Of a stretch of 31,783 bases of DNA, positions 7,965 to 17,500 are shown in pieces. The position numbers were made by a program, and so were the translations under genes. The DNA comes from Snowella sp031396835 (GTDB lineage: Bacteria; Cyanobacteriota; Cyanobacteriia; Cyanobacteriales; Microcystaceae), in NCBI GenBank assembly GCA_031396835.1, contig JANNLO010000111.1, positions 1-31,783 on the forward strand. Reading direction: 5' to 3'. Under the pieces are notes generated by a model. The model searched no databases, was not told where the DNA came from, and saw only the letters and a program-made list of their open reading frames with translations. Numbering within the stretch: position 1 is the stretch's first letter; every line of letters starts with the position of its first letter.

Positions 7965-8807
7965 ATGACTACTCCAAGTCCTTCTGCTGAAAATAATGTG
8001 AGTGCTTCTCTTGAGATCAATGATGATCTAATTATTGCGGGAAGAAAATTTCAATCGCGCTTATTGACAGGAACAGGTAAATATCCTTCTCTCGAAATTA
8101 TGCAACAAAGCATTACAGCAAGTGGTTGTCAAATTGTGACCGTTGCAGTTCGTCGTGTTCAAACTAATGCGCCTGGTCATCAAGGATTAGCTGAAGCGAT
8201 CGCCTGGTCAAAAATCTGGATGTTGCCGAATACCGCAGGCTGTCAAACCGCAGAAGAAGCCATTCGGGTCGCTCGTTTAGGCAGAGAAATGGCAAAGTTA
8301 TTAGGACAAGAAGACAATAATTTTGTCAAACTAGAAGTAATTCCCGATAGCAAATATTTGTTACCCGATCCCATTGGAACACTAGCCGCAGCAGAGCAAT
8401 TAGTTAAAGAAGGGTTTGCCGTACTGCCTTATATTAACGCCGATCCTCTCTTAGCAAAACGTTTAGAAGAAGTGGGTTGCGTCACAGTTATGCCTTTAGG
8501 CTCACCCATTGGTTCGGGTCAAGGTATTCGCAATGCAGCTAATATCGGTATTATTATTGAAGAAGCAAAGGTTCCAGTCGTCATCGATGCAGGCATTGGC
8601 ACTCCTAGTGAAGCAGCTCAAGCAATGGAAATGGGAGCCGATGCAGTATTAATTAATAGCGCGATCGCCTTGGCAAATAATCCTGTAGCAATGGCCCAAG
8701 CAATGGGAATGGCAACTGTCGCAGGAAGATTAGCTTATCACTCAGGACGAATGCCAATTAAAGCCTATGCTAGTGCGAGTTCTCCTTTAACAGGAGTGAT
8801 TAAATAA
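7965..8807 (+). CDS. thiG: Thiazole synthase ThiG
   Basis: ThiG builds the thiazole phosphate of thiamine from 1-deoxyxylulose 5-phosphate, dehydroglycine and ThiS thiocarboxylate. The 280-aa sequence has LLTGTGKY (33-40), catalytic Lys122 in FVKLEVIPDS that forms the imine with DXP, LLPDPIGTL, and the phosphate-binding MPLGSPIGSGQG and VIDAGIGTPS loops. It carries about 20 extra polar N-terminal residues relative to E. coli ThiG, resembling the linker of fused ThiO-ThiG proteins. The ATG at 7965 lies 20 bp after thiO, implying co-transcription. ThiS is not in the window. Confidence 0.95.
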   Translation: MTTPSPSAENNVSASLEINDDLIIAGRKFQSRLLTGTGKYPSLEIMQQSITASGCQIVTVAVRRVQTNAPGHQGLAEAIAWSKIWMLPNTAGCQTAEEAIRVARLGREMAKLLGQEDNNFVKLEVIPDSKYLLPDPIGTLAAAEQLVKEGFAVLPYINADPLLAKRLEEVGCVTVMPLGSPIGSGQGIRNAANIGIIIEEAKVPVVIDAGIGTPSEAAQAMEMGADAVLINSAIALANNPVAMAQAMGMATVAGRLAYHSGRMPIKAYASASSPLTGVIK

Positions 8808-8917
8808 GCTCACATTTTATTAAAATAGGACTTAAAATTCACACATCATTTTTCTGATATTCCCATAAAAATATTTAGATTGTGCAACTTATTCTAGATA
8901 AATCAAGACAGAATAAC

Positions 8918-8923
8918 TATAAT
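8918..8923 (+). promoter_or_regulatory. Putative -10 element for gltS
   Basis: A perfect TATAAT lies 40 bp upstream of the preferred gltS ATG at 8964. No convincing -35 hexamer is seen at 16-18 bp, so this is a modest call. Confidence 0.35.
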
Positions 8924-8963
8924 AACTCCAAGATTGAAAACCCTAGGGCTAAGATTTCAGATT

Positions 8964-10172
8964 ATGAATATCTCTCAACTAGACACACGCCAGACCATCA
9001 TTGTGGCAATTTTAGTTTTGTACCTTGGTAAGTACTTAACAAAACGAATTCAATTTCTGCAAGACTTCAACATCCCCGATGCCGTTTCAGGTGGTGTACT
9101 TGCTTCATTAATTTTTGGTATTTATTACACAGTTTTTAAATCACAAATAGAATTTAATCTCAGTGTTCGTGATGCTTTCTTGATTATCTTCTTTACAACT
9201 ATCGGGCTTTCTTCTAAGTTAAAAACTTTGCTCAAAGGTGGCAAACCTTTATTAATTTTATTAGCTACTGCGGTGAGTTATCTCTTCATCCAAAATTTAG
9301 TAGGAGTAGGAGTCGCGTCCTTGATGAGCTTAGATTTACCGATTGGACTACTTTCGGGTTCAGTCTCTTTGAGTGGAGGTCATGGAACAGCGATCGCTTG
9401 GTCTCCCATTTTTAAAGATACTTATGGTATTAATAATGCTTCAGAAATCGGTATTGCTAGTGCTACTTTTGGATTAGTTTTGGGGGGAATCATTGGAGGC
9501 CCGACTGCAAAATTTTTAATTGTTAAACACAAACTCCAATCAGACTTCCAAGAACAGGATTTAACTATTGGCATTAAACGCGGCCAGAAAAATGTCACTA
9601 TCGACTACAACACCATGCTCAACTCTATTCTGGTACTCGGTTTTGCCATTGGCTTAGGATTTGAGATGAATGCTGCGATCGCCCAAATCGGGTTAAGACT
9701 ACCAGTTTTTGTAACCTGTTTATTAGCAGGAATTATTTTGACTAATACTGTCCCAATCTTTTTTAAACGCTTTCCTTGGCCATCTGATACTCCTTCTTTA
9801 GCCTTAGTCTCTGATGTTAGTCTCGGTTTGTTTCTGGCTATATCTTTAATGAGTTTACAGTTGTGGACATTAGCGGGCATGGGTAGCTCGATCGCAATCT
9901 TGTTATTAGCGCAGTTTTTTATTAGTGTGCTTTACACCATTTTTATTGTCTTTCCAGTCATGGGAAAAAATTATGATGCTGCGGTAATTGCTGCTGGTTA
10001 TTCTGGCTTAACACTCGGTGCAACTCCAACTGCGATCGCGAATATGACTGCTGTTACCGAAAGATTTGGTGCTTCTCCTCAAGCCTTTATCATTGTTCCT
10101 TTAGTAGGAGCTTTTTTTATTGATATTGCTAATGCTTTTGTGATTCAGAAATTTCTAAACCTTATAGGTTAA
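8964..10172 (+). CDS. gltS: Sodium/glutamate symporter GltS
   Basis: GltS imports glutamate with sodium across the plasma membrane. The protein is a highly hydrophobic carrier with about ten spans and an inverted-repeat layout; family signatures include FNIPDAVSGGVLAS near the N-terminus, SLSGGHGTAIAW (re-entrant loop, first half) and AAGYSGLTLGATPTAIANM (second half). I place the start at ATG 8964 (402 aa): the resulting N-terminus, MNISQLDTRQTI, aligns with the known E. coli start and gives the usual 400-residue length. The frame stays open to a TTG at 8934, which would add ten residues unlike the family. No partner gene adjoins. Confidence 0.92.
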   Translation: MNISQLDTRQTIIVAILVLYLGKYLTKRIQFLQDFNIPDAVSGGVLASLIFGIYYTVFKSQIEFNLSVRDAFLIIFFTTIGLSSKLKTLLKGGKPLLILLATAVSYLFIQNLVGVGVASLMSLDLPIGLLSGSVSLSGGHGTAIAWSPIFKDTYGINNASEIGIASATFGLVLGGIIGGPTAKFLIVKHKLQSDFQEQDLTIGIKRGQKNVTIDYNTMLNSILVLGFAIGLGFEMNAAIAQIGLRLPVFVTCLLAGIILTNTVPIFFKRFPWPSDTPSLALVSDVSLGLFLAISLMSLQLWTLAGMGSSIAILLLAQFFISVLYTIFIVFPVMGKNYDAAVIAAGYSGLTLGATPTAIANMTAVTERFGASPQAFIIVPLVGAFFIDIANAFVIQKFLNLIG

Positions 10173-10601
10173 AAATATATTTCCTCTCGCTTTTTTGGAT
10201 GTTTTTATAGTTAAGATGCAATTCTTCAACAAAATTCCACATCACACAAATTCTCATTCCAACCAAGTCTAATTAATGCACATCGAATCAATCAATTAAT
10301 TAGTTAAATTCCCCAAAACCTTTCGGAGCCTAAAAATAAAAACTAATTATTTCACTATAGTGGCTAAACTTTTCTCTTCAATGTGATAGTTAATTAATTG
10401 TCCTTAATGTGATAGGTAATGAACTAAAACTGGGTAGGCTGTATTATAGGTGGAATTAAGTGAAAACCTTTCTTAGGAGTTAAGTGATGGGTTACTTGTT
10501 AATTAAAGCTCCTCATTTGTAAACTTTTTAAAGATTGTTTCTCTTCACTTAAGTATATTCACCACTACTGACTCTTACTTATTTTTTGCCTAAGTAAATA
10601 T
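10173..10601 (+). promoter_or_regulatory. 429-bp AT-rich leader upstream of the first RTX gene
   Basis: This is the longest gene-free stretch. It holds two exact copies of AATGTGATAG (10380-10389 and 10406-10415, 26 bp apart), a TATTAT hexamer at 10442-10447 that could be a -10, and repeated TTAAGTGA boxes near 10456 and 10480. It also holds a tiny ORF with a Shine-Dalgarno (10487-10522). The arrangement suggests a regulated promoter with a long leader, but no known operator family is matched with confidence. Confidence 0.35.
10487..10522 (+). CDS. Possible 11-residue leader peptide ORF
   Basis: ATG at 10487 follows TAGGAG by 7 nt, a stronger ribosome binding site than most genes here, and reads MGYLLIKAPHL before TAA. 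It lies 80 bp ahead of the first RTX gene. It could be a leader peptide tuning expression or a chance ORF; there is no composition signal of attenuation such as runs of one amino acid. Confidence 0.2.
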   Translation: MGYLLIKAPHL

Positions 10602-13600
10602 ATGGGACTTTATAATCAATTAATCACGATAGGAACGACTCAAACCATCGATTTAGTGGGCTTAGGACTTTTTCCTACTGGTACAGGATTTCTTCTTAGC
10701 ACCCAAAGCGATGGCACTGCCCTTCCTGCTGGCGTCACCATCACCTCTGATGGTAAATTAACGATCGCGACTGGAGCAACTAATGGAAGCTTTCCCTTAA
10801 GAATCACAGATGGTTCCACAACCATCATTTATACAGTGAGCTTGGTTGCAGCAGCAGCTTCTATCCTGAACGGTGATTCTGGAAATAATACGCTTGGTAA
10901 TTCTGTTGGTACTGGCATTCAACAAATTTTCGGATTTGAAGGAATTGACTCTCTAATTGGTGGTACTGTAGACGACCAACTTAATGGTGGAGAGGGAAAT
11001 GATTCCCTTACTGGCAATGCGGGGAATGATATTCTCGATGGTGATGCTGGTAACGATACCCTCATTGGTGGAGCAGGTAATGATACTTACTTCGTCGATA
11101 GTTCTACTGATGTCATCACAGAAACAGCTGGTAATGGTACTGATGTTGTCCATAGCACGACATCTTATACTCTTGGTACTGAAGTAGAAAACCTCTTTTT
11201 ATTAGGAGTCGGTAGTATCAACGGAACAGGTAACATTCTTGCCAACAGAATTGTTGGTAATACTGGCAATAACATTCTCAGCAGTGGTACTGATGCTCTT
11301 GTTGATACCTTAATTGGTGGATTAGGCGATGATACTTACATCATTGGATCAGGCGATCTCGCACAGGAGTCGACTTCGGTTAATGAAGGAACAGACACCG
11401 TTCAAAGTAGTGACACCTATAATCTGGGGGCAACCTTTCTCGAAAATTTGACACTCCTGGGAACAGCTAATATTAATGCGACAGGTAATATTGGCAACAA
11501 CATTATTACTGGTAATGGTGGAAACAATGCTATAAACGGTGGTACTGGTGCTGACCAATTAATTGGCCTAGGCGGTAATGATACTTACACTGTGGATAAT
11601 GCATTAGATGTCGTAACCGAGGCTAGTAGTGCAGGAACAGACCTTGTTAACAGTAGCGTAACTTATACTCTTGCTGTTAACGTAGAAAATCTGACTCTCT
11701 CAGGAACCGCTGTTATTAATGGTACGGGTAATGACTTAGCTAACACAATCAATGGTAACACAGTCGCTAATACTTTAAACGGTGGTATTGGTGCTGATAC
11801 CTTAAGTGGTGGTGGTGGCAATGACATCTACATCGTTGACAACACTGGTGATGTTGTTAATGGCGGTGCAGGAACAGACACAGTTCAAAGTTCTGTCACC
11901 TATACTATTGCTACTTTTGCCAACGTCGAAAATATTACCCTAACAGGAGCCAGCGCGATTAATGCAACAGGTAATACTTCAGTTAACACTCTTACAGGTA
12001 ACTCTGCGGCCAACACCTTAGATGGTGGTACTGGTGCTGATACCTTAGTGGGCTTAGGCGGTAATGACATTTATCGTGTCGATAATACAGGTGATGTTGT
12101 AACTGAGGTTGCTGGTGCAGGAATAGATACTGTTCAAAGTGCTATCACTTATACCCTGGTAGCAGAAGTTGAAAATCTAACCCTTTTGACAGGGGCAGTT
12201 GATGGGACAGGTAATACCCTAGCTAACATTATCACTGGTAATGATGCTAACAACACTCTCAACAGTGGTACTGATAATCTTGTTGACACCTTAATCGGTG
12301 GTGCTGGTAATGACACCTACATCGTTGGTGGTACAACTGATATCGTAACTGAGGCTCTTAATGCAGGAACAGATACTATTCAAAGTGCTGTCACCTATAC
12401 TCTTGCTGCATTAACTAATGTTGAAAACCTAACCCTAACAGGAACCACTGCTATTAATGGTAGTGGTAATGCTTTAGCTAACGTCATCACCGGGAACTCT
12501 GCTGATAACATCCTCAACAGTGGTACTGATACTACTCTTGCTGATACTTTAGTTGGCTTAGGTGGTAATGACACTTATGTTGTCGGTAGTACAAATGACG
12601 TTGTGACCGAAGTAGGATCAGGAGGAACAGATCTTGTTCAAAGTACTGTTACTTATACTCTTGCCTCTGAAGTTGAAAACCTGACCCTCACAGGAACCAC
12701 TGCTATTAATGGTACTGGTAATGCCCTAGCTAACACCATCACAGGTAATGGCGGAAATAATATCCTGAGTGGCGGTACTGAGGGTACTGCTGCTATTGAC
12801 TCCTTAGTTGGTGGTGCTGGTGATGACACTTATCTGTGGTCAACAGAAGATACAATCAGCGATTCTGCTGGTAATGATACTGTTAGCAGTTCTGTTACTG
12901 TCAGTCTTGCCTCGTTTACTGGCATTGAAAATATTACCCTCACAGGAACCACTGCGGCTACCGCAACGGGTAATACTGGCAATAATGTTATTAATGGTGC
13001 TTCCAATACTGTTGCTGACACCTTAATCGGTGGTGCTGGTAATGATACTTATATCGTTGGTTCAACTGATATCATAACTGAAGATCCTAATGCAGGAACA
13101 GACACCATTCAAAGTCTTTTAACCTATAGCCTTGCTACACTAGCTAATGTTGAAAACCTGAATCTTTCGGCAACAGGAAGCACCGCAATTAATGGTACCG
13201 GTAATGCTTCAGCTAACACCATTACAGGGAATGCCTTGGCTAACACTTTAGATGGTGGTGCTGGTGCTGATATCTTAATTGGCGGTAACCTAGGAGATAC
13301 CTACACTGTTGACAACATCGGTGATGTCGTAACTGAGCTTCTTGCCGATACTGGAACTGATCTGGTTAACAGTAGTGTTACTTATACTCTTTCAGCTAAT
13401 ATTGAAACCCTGACTCTCTCAGGAAGCACAAATATTAATGGTACGGGTAATGCTTTAGCTAATACTATCAATGGTAATAGCGGAAATAATATCCTGAGTG
13501 GCGGTACTGAGGTTACTGCTGCTATTGACTCCTTAGCTGGTGGTACTGGTGATGACACTTATCTGTGGTCAACAGAAGATACAATCAACGATTCTGCTGG

Positions 13601-14450
13601 TAATGATACTGTTAGCAGTGGTGTTGCTATTGACCTTACTTTAACTGCTTTTGCCAACATTGAAAATGTTACTCTCACAGGAGCCGCAACAATTAATGCG
13701 ACAGGTAATACTGGCGATAACGTTCTTAATGGTGCTTCCAATACTGCCGCTAATCTCTTAACGGGTGGTGCTGGTAACGACACCTACATTTTGGGTGCAT
13801 TGGATACAATCAGCGATTCTGCTGGTACTGCTGATACTGTTAGCAGTGCTGTTACTGTCAGTCTTGCCTCGTTTCCTAGCATTGAAAATATTACCCTCAC
13901 AGGAACCGCAAGTATTAATGCGACAGGTAATAGCTCAGTTAATACCATTGTTGGTAACAGCGGCTTTAACATCCTCGATGGCGGTGCTGGTAATGACATC
14001 ATAACGAGTGGTACTGGTAGCAATGTCATCATTGGTGGTGGTGGTGCCGACGCTCTCACAGGTGGAACGGGTGCTAATGTCTTTAGTTATGGAACAACTC
14101 GCACTGGTTACACAGCAAATTTAGCAGATTCTTTGTTGGGAACTATGGACACTATCACGGGCTTTACTGCTACGGATAAATTCCAAGCCGTTGTTAATCC
14201 AACTACGACTGTCTTTACTGGTGGTTCAGTCACAACAGGGACACTGACCGAAGCTGGCATCCAAGCAGTACTAACTCCGGCTGCTTTTACTTCCTATCGG
14301 GCTGCGACCTTCACATTTGGATCTAATACTTATGTGGCGATTAATGATAGTGTTGCTGGGTTTAGCTCAACAACTGATGCTGTCATCAATATTGGAGCAA
14401 CAACAGCAGCAACTATAACCTCTGCTAATTTTGTTCTTCCTTGGGCTTAA
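10602..14450 (+). CDS. Giant RTX-like repeat surface protein with bluetail-type C-terminus
   Basis: A 1282-aa acidic, Gly/Asn/Thr-rich protein. Residues 1-90 resemble an Ig/cadherin-like beta domain. The body is about twelve modules, each combining RTX-type GGxGxD nonapeptides (Ca2+-binding parallel beta roll) with a beta segment of the type xENLTLTGT-INGTGN, plus a TYxVD-GDVVTE-GTDTVQSS connector. The last 127 residues (from about 1156: VFSYGT, DSLLGTMDTITGF, TFGSNTYVAINDS) resemble the cyanobacterial 'bluetail' C-terminal domain of putative surface proteins. No Sec signal peptide is present, which fits type I secretion through a C-terminal signal. No ABC exporter genes are near. Several modules are nearly identical in DNA, showing recent internal duplication. 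The substrate or partner is unknown. Confidence 0.85.
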   Translation: MGLYNQLITIGTTQTIDLVGLGLFPTGTGFLLSTQSDGTALPAGVTITSDGKLTIATGATNGSFPLRITDGSTTIIYTVSLVAAAASILNGDSGNNTLGNSVGTGIQQIFGFEGIDSLIGGTVDDQLNGGEGNDSLTGNAGNDILDGDAGNDTLIGGAGNDTYFVDSSTDVITETAGNGTDVVHSTTSYTLGTEVENLFLLGVGSINGTGNILANRIVGNTGNNILSSGTDALVDTLIGGLGDDTYIIGSGDLAQESTSVNEGTDTVQSSDTYNLGATFLENLTLLGTANINATGNIGNNIITGNGGNNAINGGTGADQLIGLGGNDTYTVDNALDVVTEASSAGTDLVNSSVTYTLAVNVENLTLSGTAVINGTGNDLANTINGNTVANTLNGGIGADTLSGGGGNDIYIVDNTGDVVNGGAGTDTVQSSVTYTIATFANVENITLTGASAINATGNTSVNTLTGNSAANTLDGGTGADTLVGLGGNDIYRVDNTGDVVTEVAGAGIDTVQSAITYTLVAEVENLTLLTGAVDGTGNTLANIITGNDANNTLNSGTDNLVDTLIGGAGNDTYIVGGTTDIVTEALNAGTDTIQSAVTYTLAALTNVENLTLTGTTAINGSGNALANVITGNSADNILNSGTDTTLADTLVGLGGNDTYVVGSTNDVVTEVGSGGTDLVQSTVTYTLASEVENLTLTGTTAINGTGNALANTITGNGGNNILSGGTEGTAAIDSLVGGAGDDTYLWSTEDTISDSAGNDTVSSSVTVSLASFTGIENITLTGTTAATATGNTGNNVINGASNTVADTLIGGAGNDTYIVGSTDIITEDPNAGTDTIQSLLTYSLATLANVENLNLSATGSTAINGTGNASANTITGNALANTLDGGAGADILIGGNLGDTYTVDNIGDVVTELLADTGTDLVNSSVTYTLSANIETLTLSGSTNINGTGNALANTINGNSGNNILSGGTEVTAAIDSLAGGTGDDTYLWSTEDTINDSAGNDTVSSGVAIDLTLTAFANIENVTLTGAATINATGNTGDNVLNGASNTAANLLTGGAGNDTYILGALDTISDSAGTADTVSSAVTVSLASFPSIENITLTGTASINATGNSSVNTIVGNSGFNILDGGAGNDIITSGTGSNVIIGGGGADALTGGTGANVFSYGTTRTGYTANLADSLLGTMDTITGFTATDKFQAVVNPTTTVFTGGSVTTGTLTEAGIQAVLTPAAFTSYRAATFTFGSNTYVAINDSVAGFSSTTDAVINIGATTAATITSANFVLPWA
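12752..12890 (+). repeat. Internal direct duplication, copy A (within first RTX gene)
   Basis: This 139-bp block matches the block at 13481-13619 at 135 of 139 positions by hand alignment, 729 bp (243 codons) apart and in the same frame. It encodes an odd module with YLWSTEDTI in place of the usual TYxVDxxxDVV. Confidence 0.85.
13481..13619 (+). repeat. Internal direct duplication, copy B (within first RTX gene)
   Basis: Second copy of the 139-bp block at 12752-12890 (four mismatches). A further shared stretch (about 12879-12950 with 13836-13907) overlaps this unit, so the 3' half of the gene is a mosaic of recent copies. Confidence 0.85.
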
Positions 14451-14504
14451 TTCCTGAATAAATAACCTCTGCTTGATGAGAGGTAACTAACATTTCCTTT
14501 GATT

Positions 14505-14528
14505 GGGGTGGGCCTTCCTACCCCTTTT
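14505..14528 (+). terminator. Rho-independent terminator after the first RTX gene
   Basis: GGGGTGGG and CCTACCCC form an 8-bp, GC-rich stem (one G-U pair) around a CCTT loop, followed directly by TTTT. It lies 54 bp after the stop. A smaller hairpin (ACCTCT/AGAGGT, 14465-14484) precedes it. The two RTX genes are therefore probably separate transcription units or joined by readthrough. Confidence 0.75.
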
Positions 14529-14594
14529 GTCTCGACTTTTAAAGTTCGTGATTATCTAAATTAAATTATCTATTTCTATTCGTGAGTTGACATT

Positions 14595-17500
14595 ATGGAC
14601 ATCAATATTTTCGGTAATGGTATCGCCGTCGAAGGATTAAACACCACGCTAACTTTTACCATTGAACTTTCCGAACCAACCCTAGTTCCCATCACCTACT
14701 ATTGGAGTACCTTAAACAATACTGCTGTTAGTGGCTCAGATTATACTGCTGTTACTATTCCTAATACTCTTACTCAAGCAATTACGTTTGGTGCAGGAGA
14801 AAGGGTCAAAACTATTTCGGTTATCATTTCCAATGACATCATCAGTGAGTTAGATGAAAGCTTCTTTGTTAATGTTTTTAGTACCAACCTTCCAACTACT
14901 GCAATCTTATTAGCAACAACATTAGGTAATATTACAGATACATTAACTGCCAGCACAACAACAATTTTGAATGGTGTAAATGCTCTGGTTGAGTCTTTAA
15001 CTTTAACAGGTACGGCTGCGATTAGTGGTACAGGTAATGCTAATAACAACACGCTAATTGGTAATAGTGGAAACAATACTCTTGATGGCTTAGCGGGCAA
15101 TGATAATCTTCAGGGTGGTGCAGGAAATGATACTCTCATTGGTGGACTTGGAGATGATATTTTAGACGGTGGAAGTGGAACAGATAGCCTCAATGGTGGT
15201 GGTGGAAATGATACTTATATCATCAGTGATCTAATAGATACCATTACAGGAGAAGTTGATGGTGGTGGAACTGATACTGTCCATGCTTCTACTAATTACA
15301 CATTAGCTCCTGCTAACCTTGTAACGGGGATTTATCTAGAAAATTTGACCCTAACAGGAACTGCCACTACTGGAACAGGAAATCATCTGGGTAATTTAAT
15401 TCAAGGCAATGCTTTAGCTAATACACTTAATGGAAAAGATGGAAATGATACTCTCATCGGAGGTAGCGGAAATGATGCCCTCATTGGAGAGTTGGGACAT
15501 GATTTTCTTGACGGCGGAATAGGGAACGATACTTTAACTGGTGGATTGGATAATGATACTTATGTGATTGATAATGACCTTGATGTGATTAATGAAGCGG
15601 CTGGTCAAGGAAATGATACAGTTCAAGTTGGATATAAAAGTTATAGTCTGACGAATATTAATATAGAAAATATTACCTTGTCGGGCGTTTTAGCGATTAA
15701 TGCTACAGGTAATAGTGGCGATAATATTGTTAAGGGTAACAACAGCAATAATACTCTAGATGGCGGAGCAGGAAATGATACTTTAGATGGTAATGGAGGT
15801 GTTGATATACTAAAAGGAGGGGCAGGAGATGATACTTATATCCTTGATAATTTGGGAGATACAGTTGATTTAATCGTTGAAGCTGCTAACGGAGGAAATG
15901 ACACGGTTAAGGTTAATGCAGATTATACATTAGGGGCAAATCTGGAAAACTTAGAACTTCTTGGCAATGGCGACTTTTCTGGGACTGGTAACACACTTGG
16001 TAATACATTGACGGGTAATATTGGCAATAATTACTTAGATGGCTTAGGAGGAGGTGACCTTATGATAGGGGGAGGTGGTAATGATACCTATGTCGTTAGT
16101 GACTCAGGAGATCAAGCTATTGAAAACAATGCCGTAAATCAAGGAATTGATACAGTGTTAGTTGGTCTAACGTCTTCTTATGAGTTAGCTGAAACTGGAG
16201 ACAGAAAATATATTGAAAATGTAACATTGATTGGGAGTGCTTCTAGTGCAACAGGAAATAGTCTCGCCAATACTCTTTTAGGAAATGAAGGAAACGATAC
16301 TTTAAATGGCTTGGCTAGCAATGATATTCTTGATGGTGGAGCAGGAAATGATGTCCTCATTGGTGGAACAGGAAATGATCTATATCGAGTGATTATTGGG
16401 GAAGCTGACATTATTACAGAATCCTCTACACTTGTGAGTGAAATTGACACCATTGAAGCGTACTATAGCGGTTTAACTCCAACGAACTACGCATTAGCGA
16501 CAAATGTTGAAATCCTAAAATATTTAGGAACTACTGCCATGAATATTGAAGGAAATACTTCCAATAATATTATTACAGGCAATATTGGTAATGACACTTT
16601 ATCTGGCAAGGATGGGAACGATACCCTTTATGGTGGCTTAGGTAGCGACACTCTTGATGGCGGTATTGGCAACGACATTCTTTATGGTGAAGTAGGAGTT
16701 GATAAATTAACAGGAGGAGCGGGAGATGATATTTATTTTACTGATAGTGCCTTAGAAGTTCTCACGGAAGTTGCTAATGGAGGGATAGATGAAGTAAGAA
16801 GTACTGTATCTTATCTTCTGAAGAACGACTTTGAAAAATTAACACTTTTAGGTACAACTAACATCAACGGTACTGGTAATGCAGCAAACAATATTCTTGT
16901 TGGTAACACGGGCATTAACACCCTAGATGGGCAAGGAGGAGATGACATTCTTGATGGTTTTGGTGGTGATGATATCCTATTAGGACAAGTTGGAAATGAT
17001 ACTCTATATGGCTTGGTTGGGAATGATCAATTATACGGAGGTCTTGGGAACGATACTTATTTTGTTGATAATGTACTTGATATTGTGTTTGAAGGACTCA
17101 ATGAAGGAATAGATTTAATTAATAGTTCTTCTCTTAGCTATACCCTCAGCGATAATGTTGAAAATTTAACACTTATATCAACATCTGTTAACGGAACAGG
17201 TAACAACTTAAGTAACATTATTACTGGCAATTCAGGCTCTAATATCCTTGATGGTAGCTTGGGGAATGACACGATGATTGGTGGCTTAGGTAACGATTTT
17301 TACTATGTGGATAGTCTTAACGACAATATTGAAGAAAGCTCAATTCTTATTCCTAATAGTGGTGTAGATACTGTTTTCGCGACTGTTAATAACTACACCC
17401 TAGAAGGCCGTCTTAATGTTGAAAATCTTACGCTTATTGGTACAACAATAACAGGAACAGGAAATGGTTCAGATAATCGGTTAATTGGTAATAGTTCAAA

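Noticed and set aside
8934..8963. Upstream TTG start for gltS
   Set aside because: The ten added residues (MKTLGLRFQI) do not match the family, and the ATG at 8964 gives the standard N-terminus.
9605..9880. 91-codon minus-strand frame inside gltS
   Set aside because: Shadow of a clearly recognised transporter, no motif, no ribosome binding site.
10900..14060. Regularly spaced repeats that could suggest a CRISPR or tandem-repeat array
   Set aside because: The repeats are imperfect, in frame, and encode RTX nonapeptides and ENLTL modules; there are no constant direct repeats with unique spacers and no cas genes.
14774..15100. Open frame of 108 codons on the minus strand inside the second RTX gene
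   Set aside because: It is the mirror of Gly/Asn/Thr-rich repeats, giving a Pro/Val/Leu-rich translation with no known motif; similar antisense frames occur at 13784-14059 and 16178-16453.
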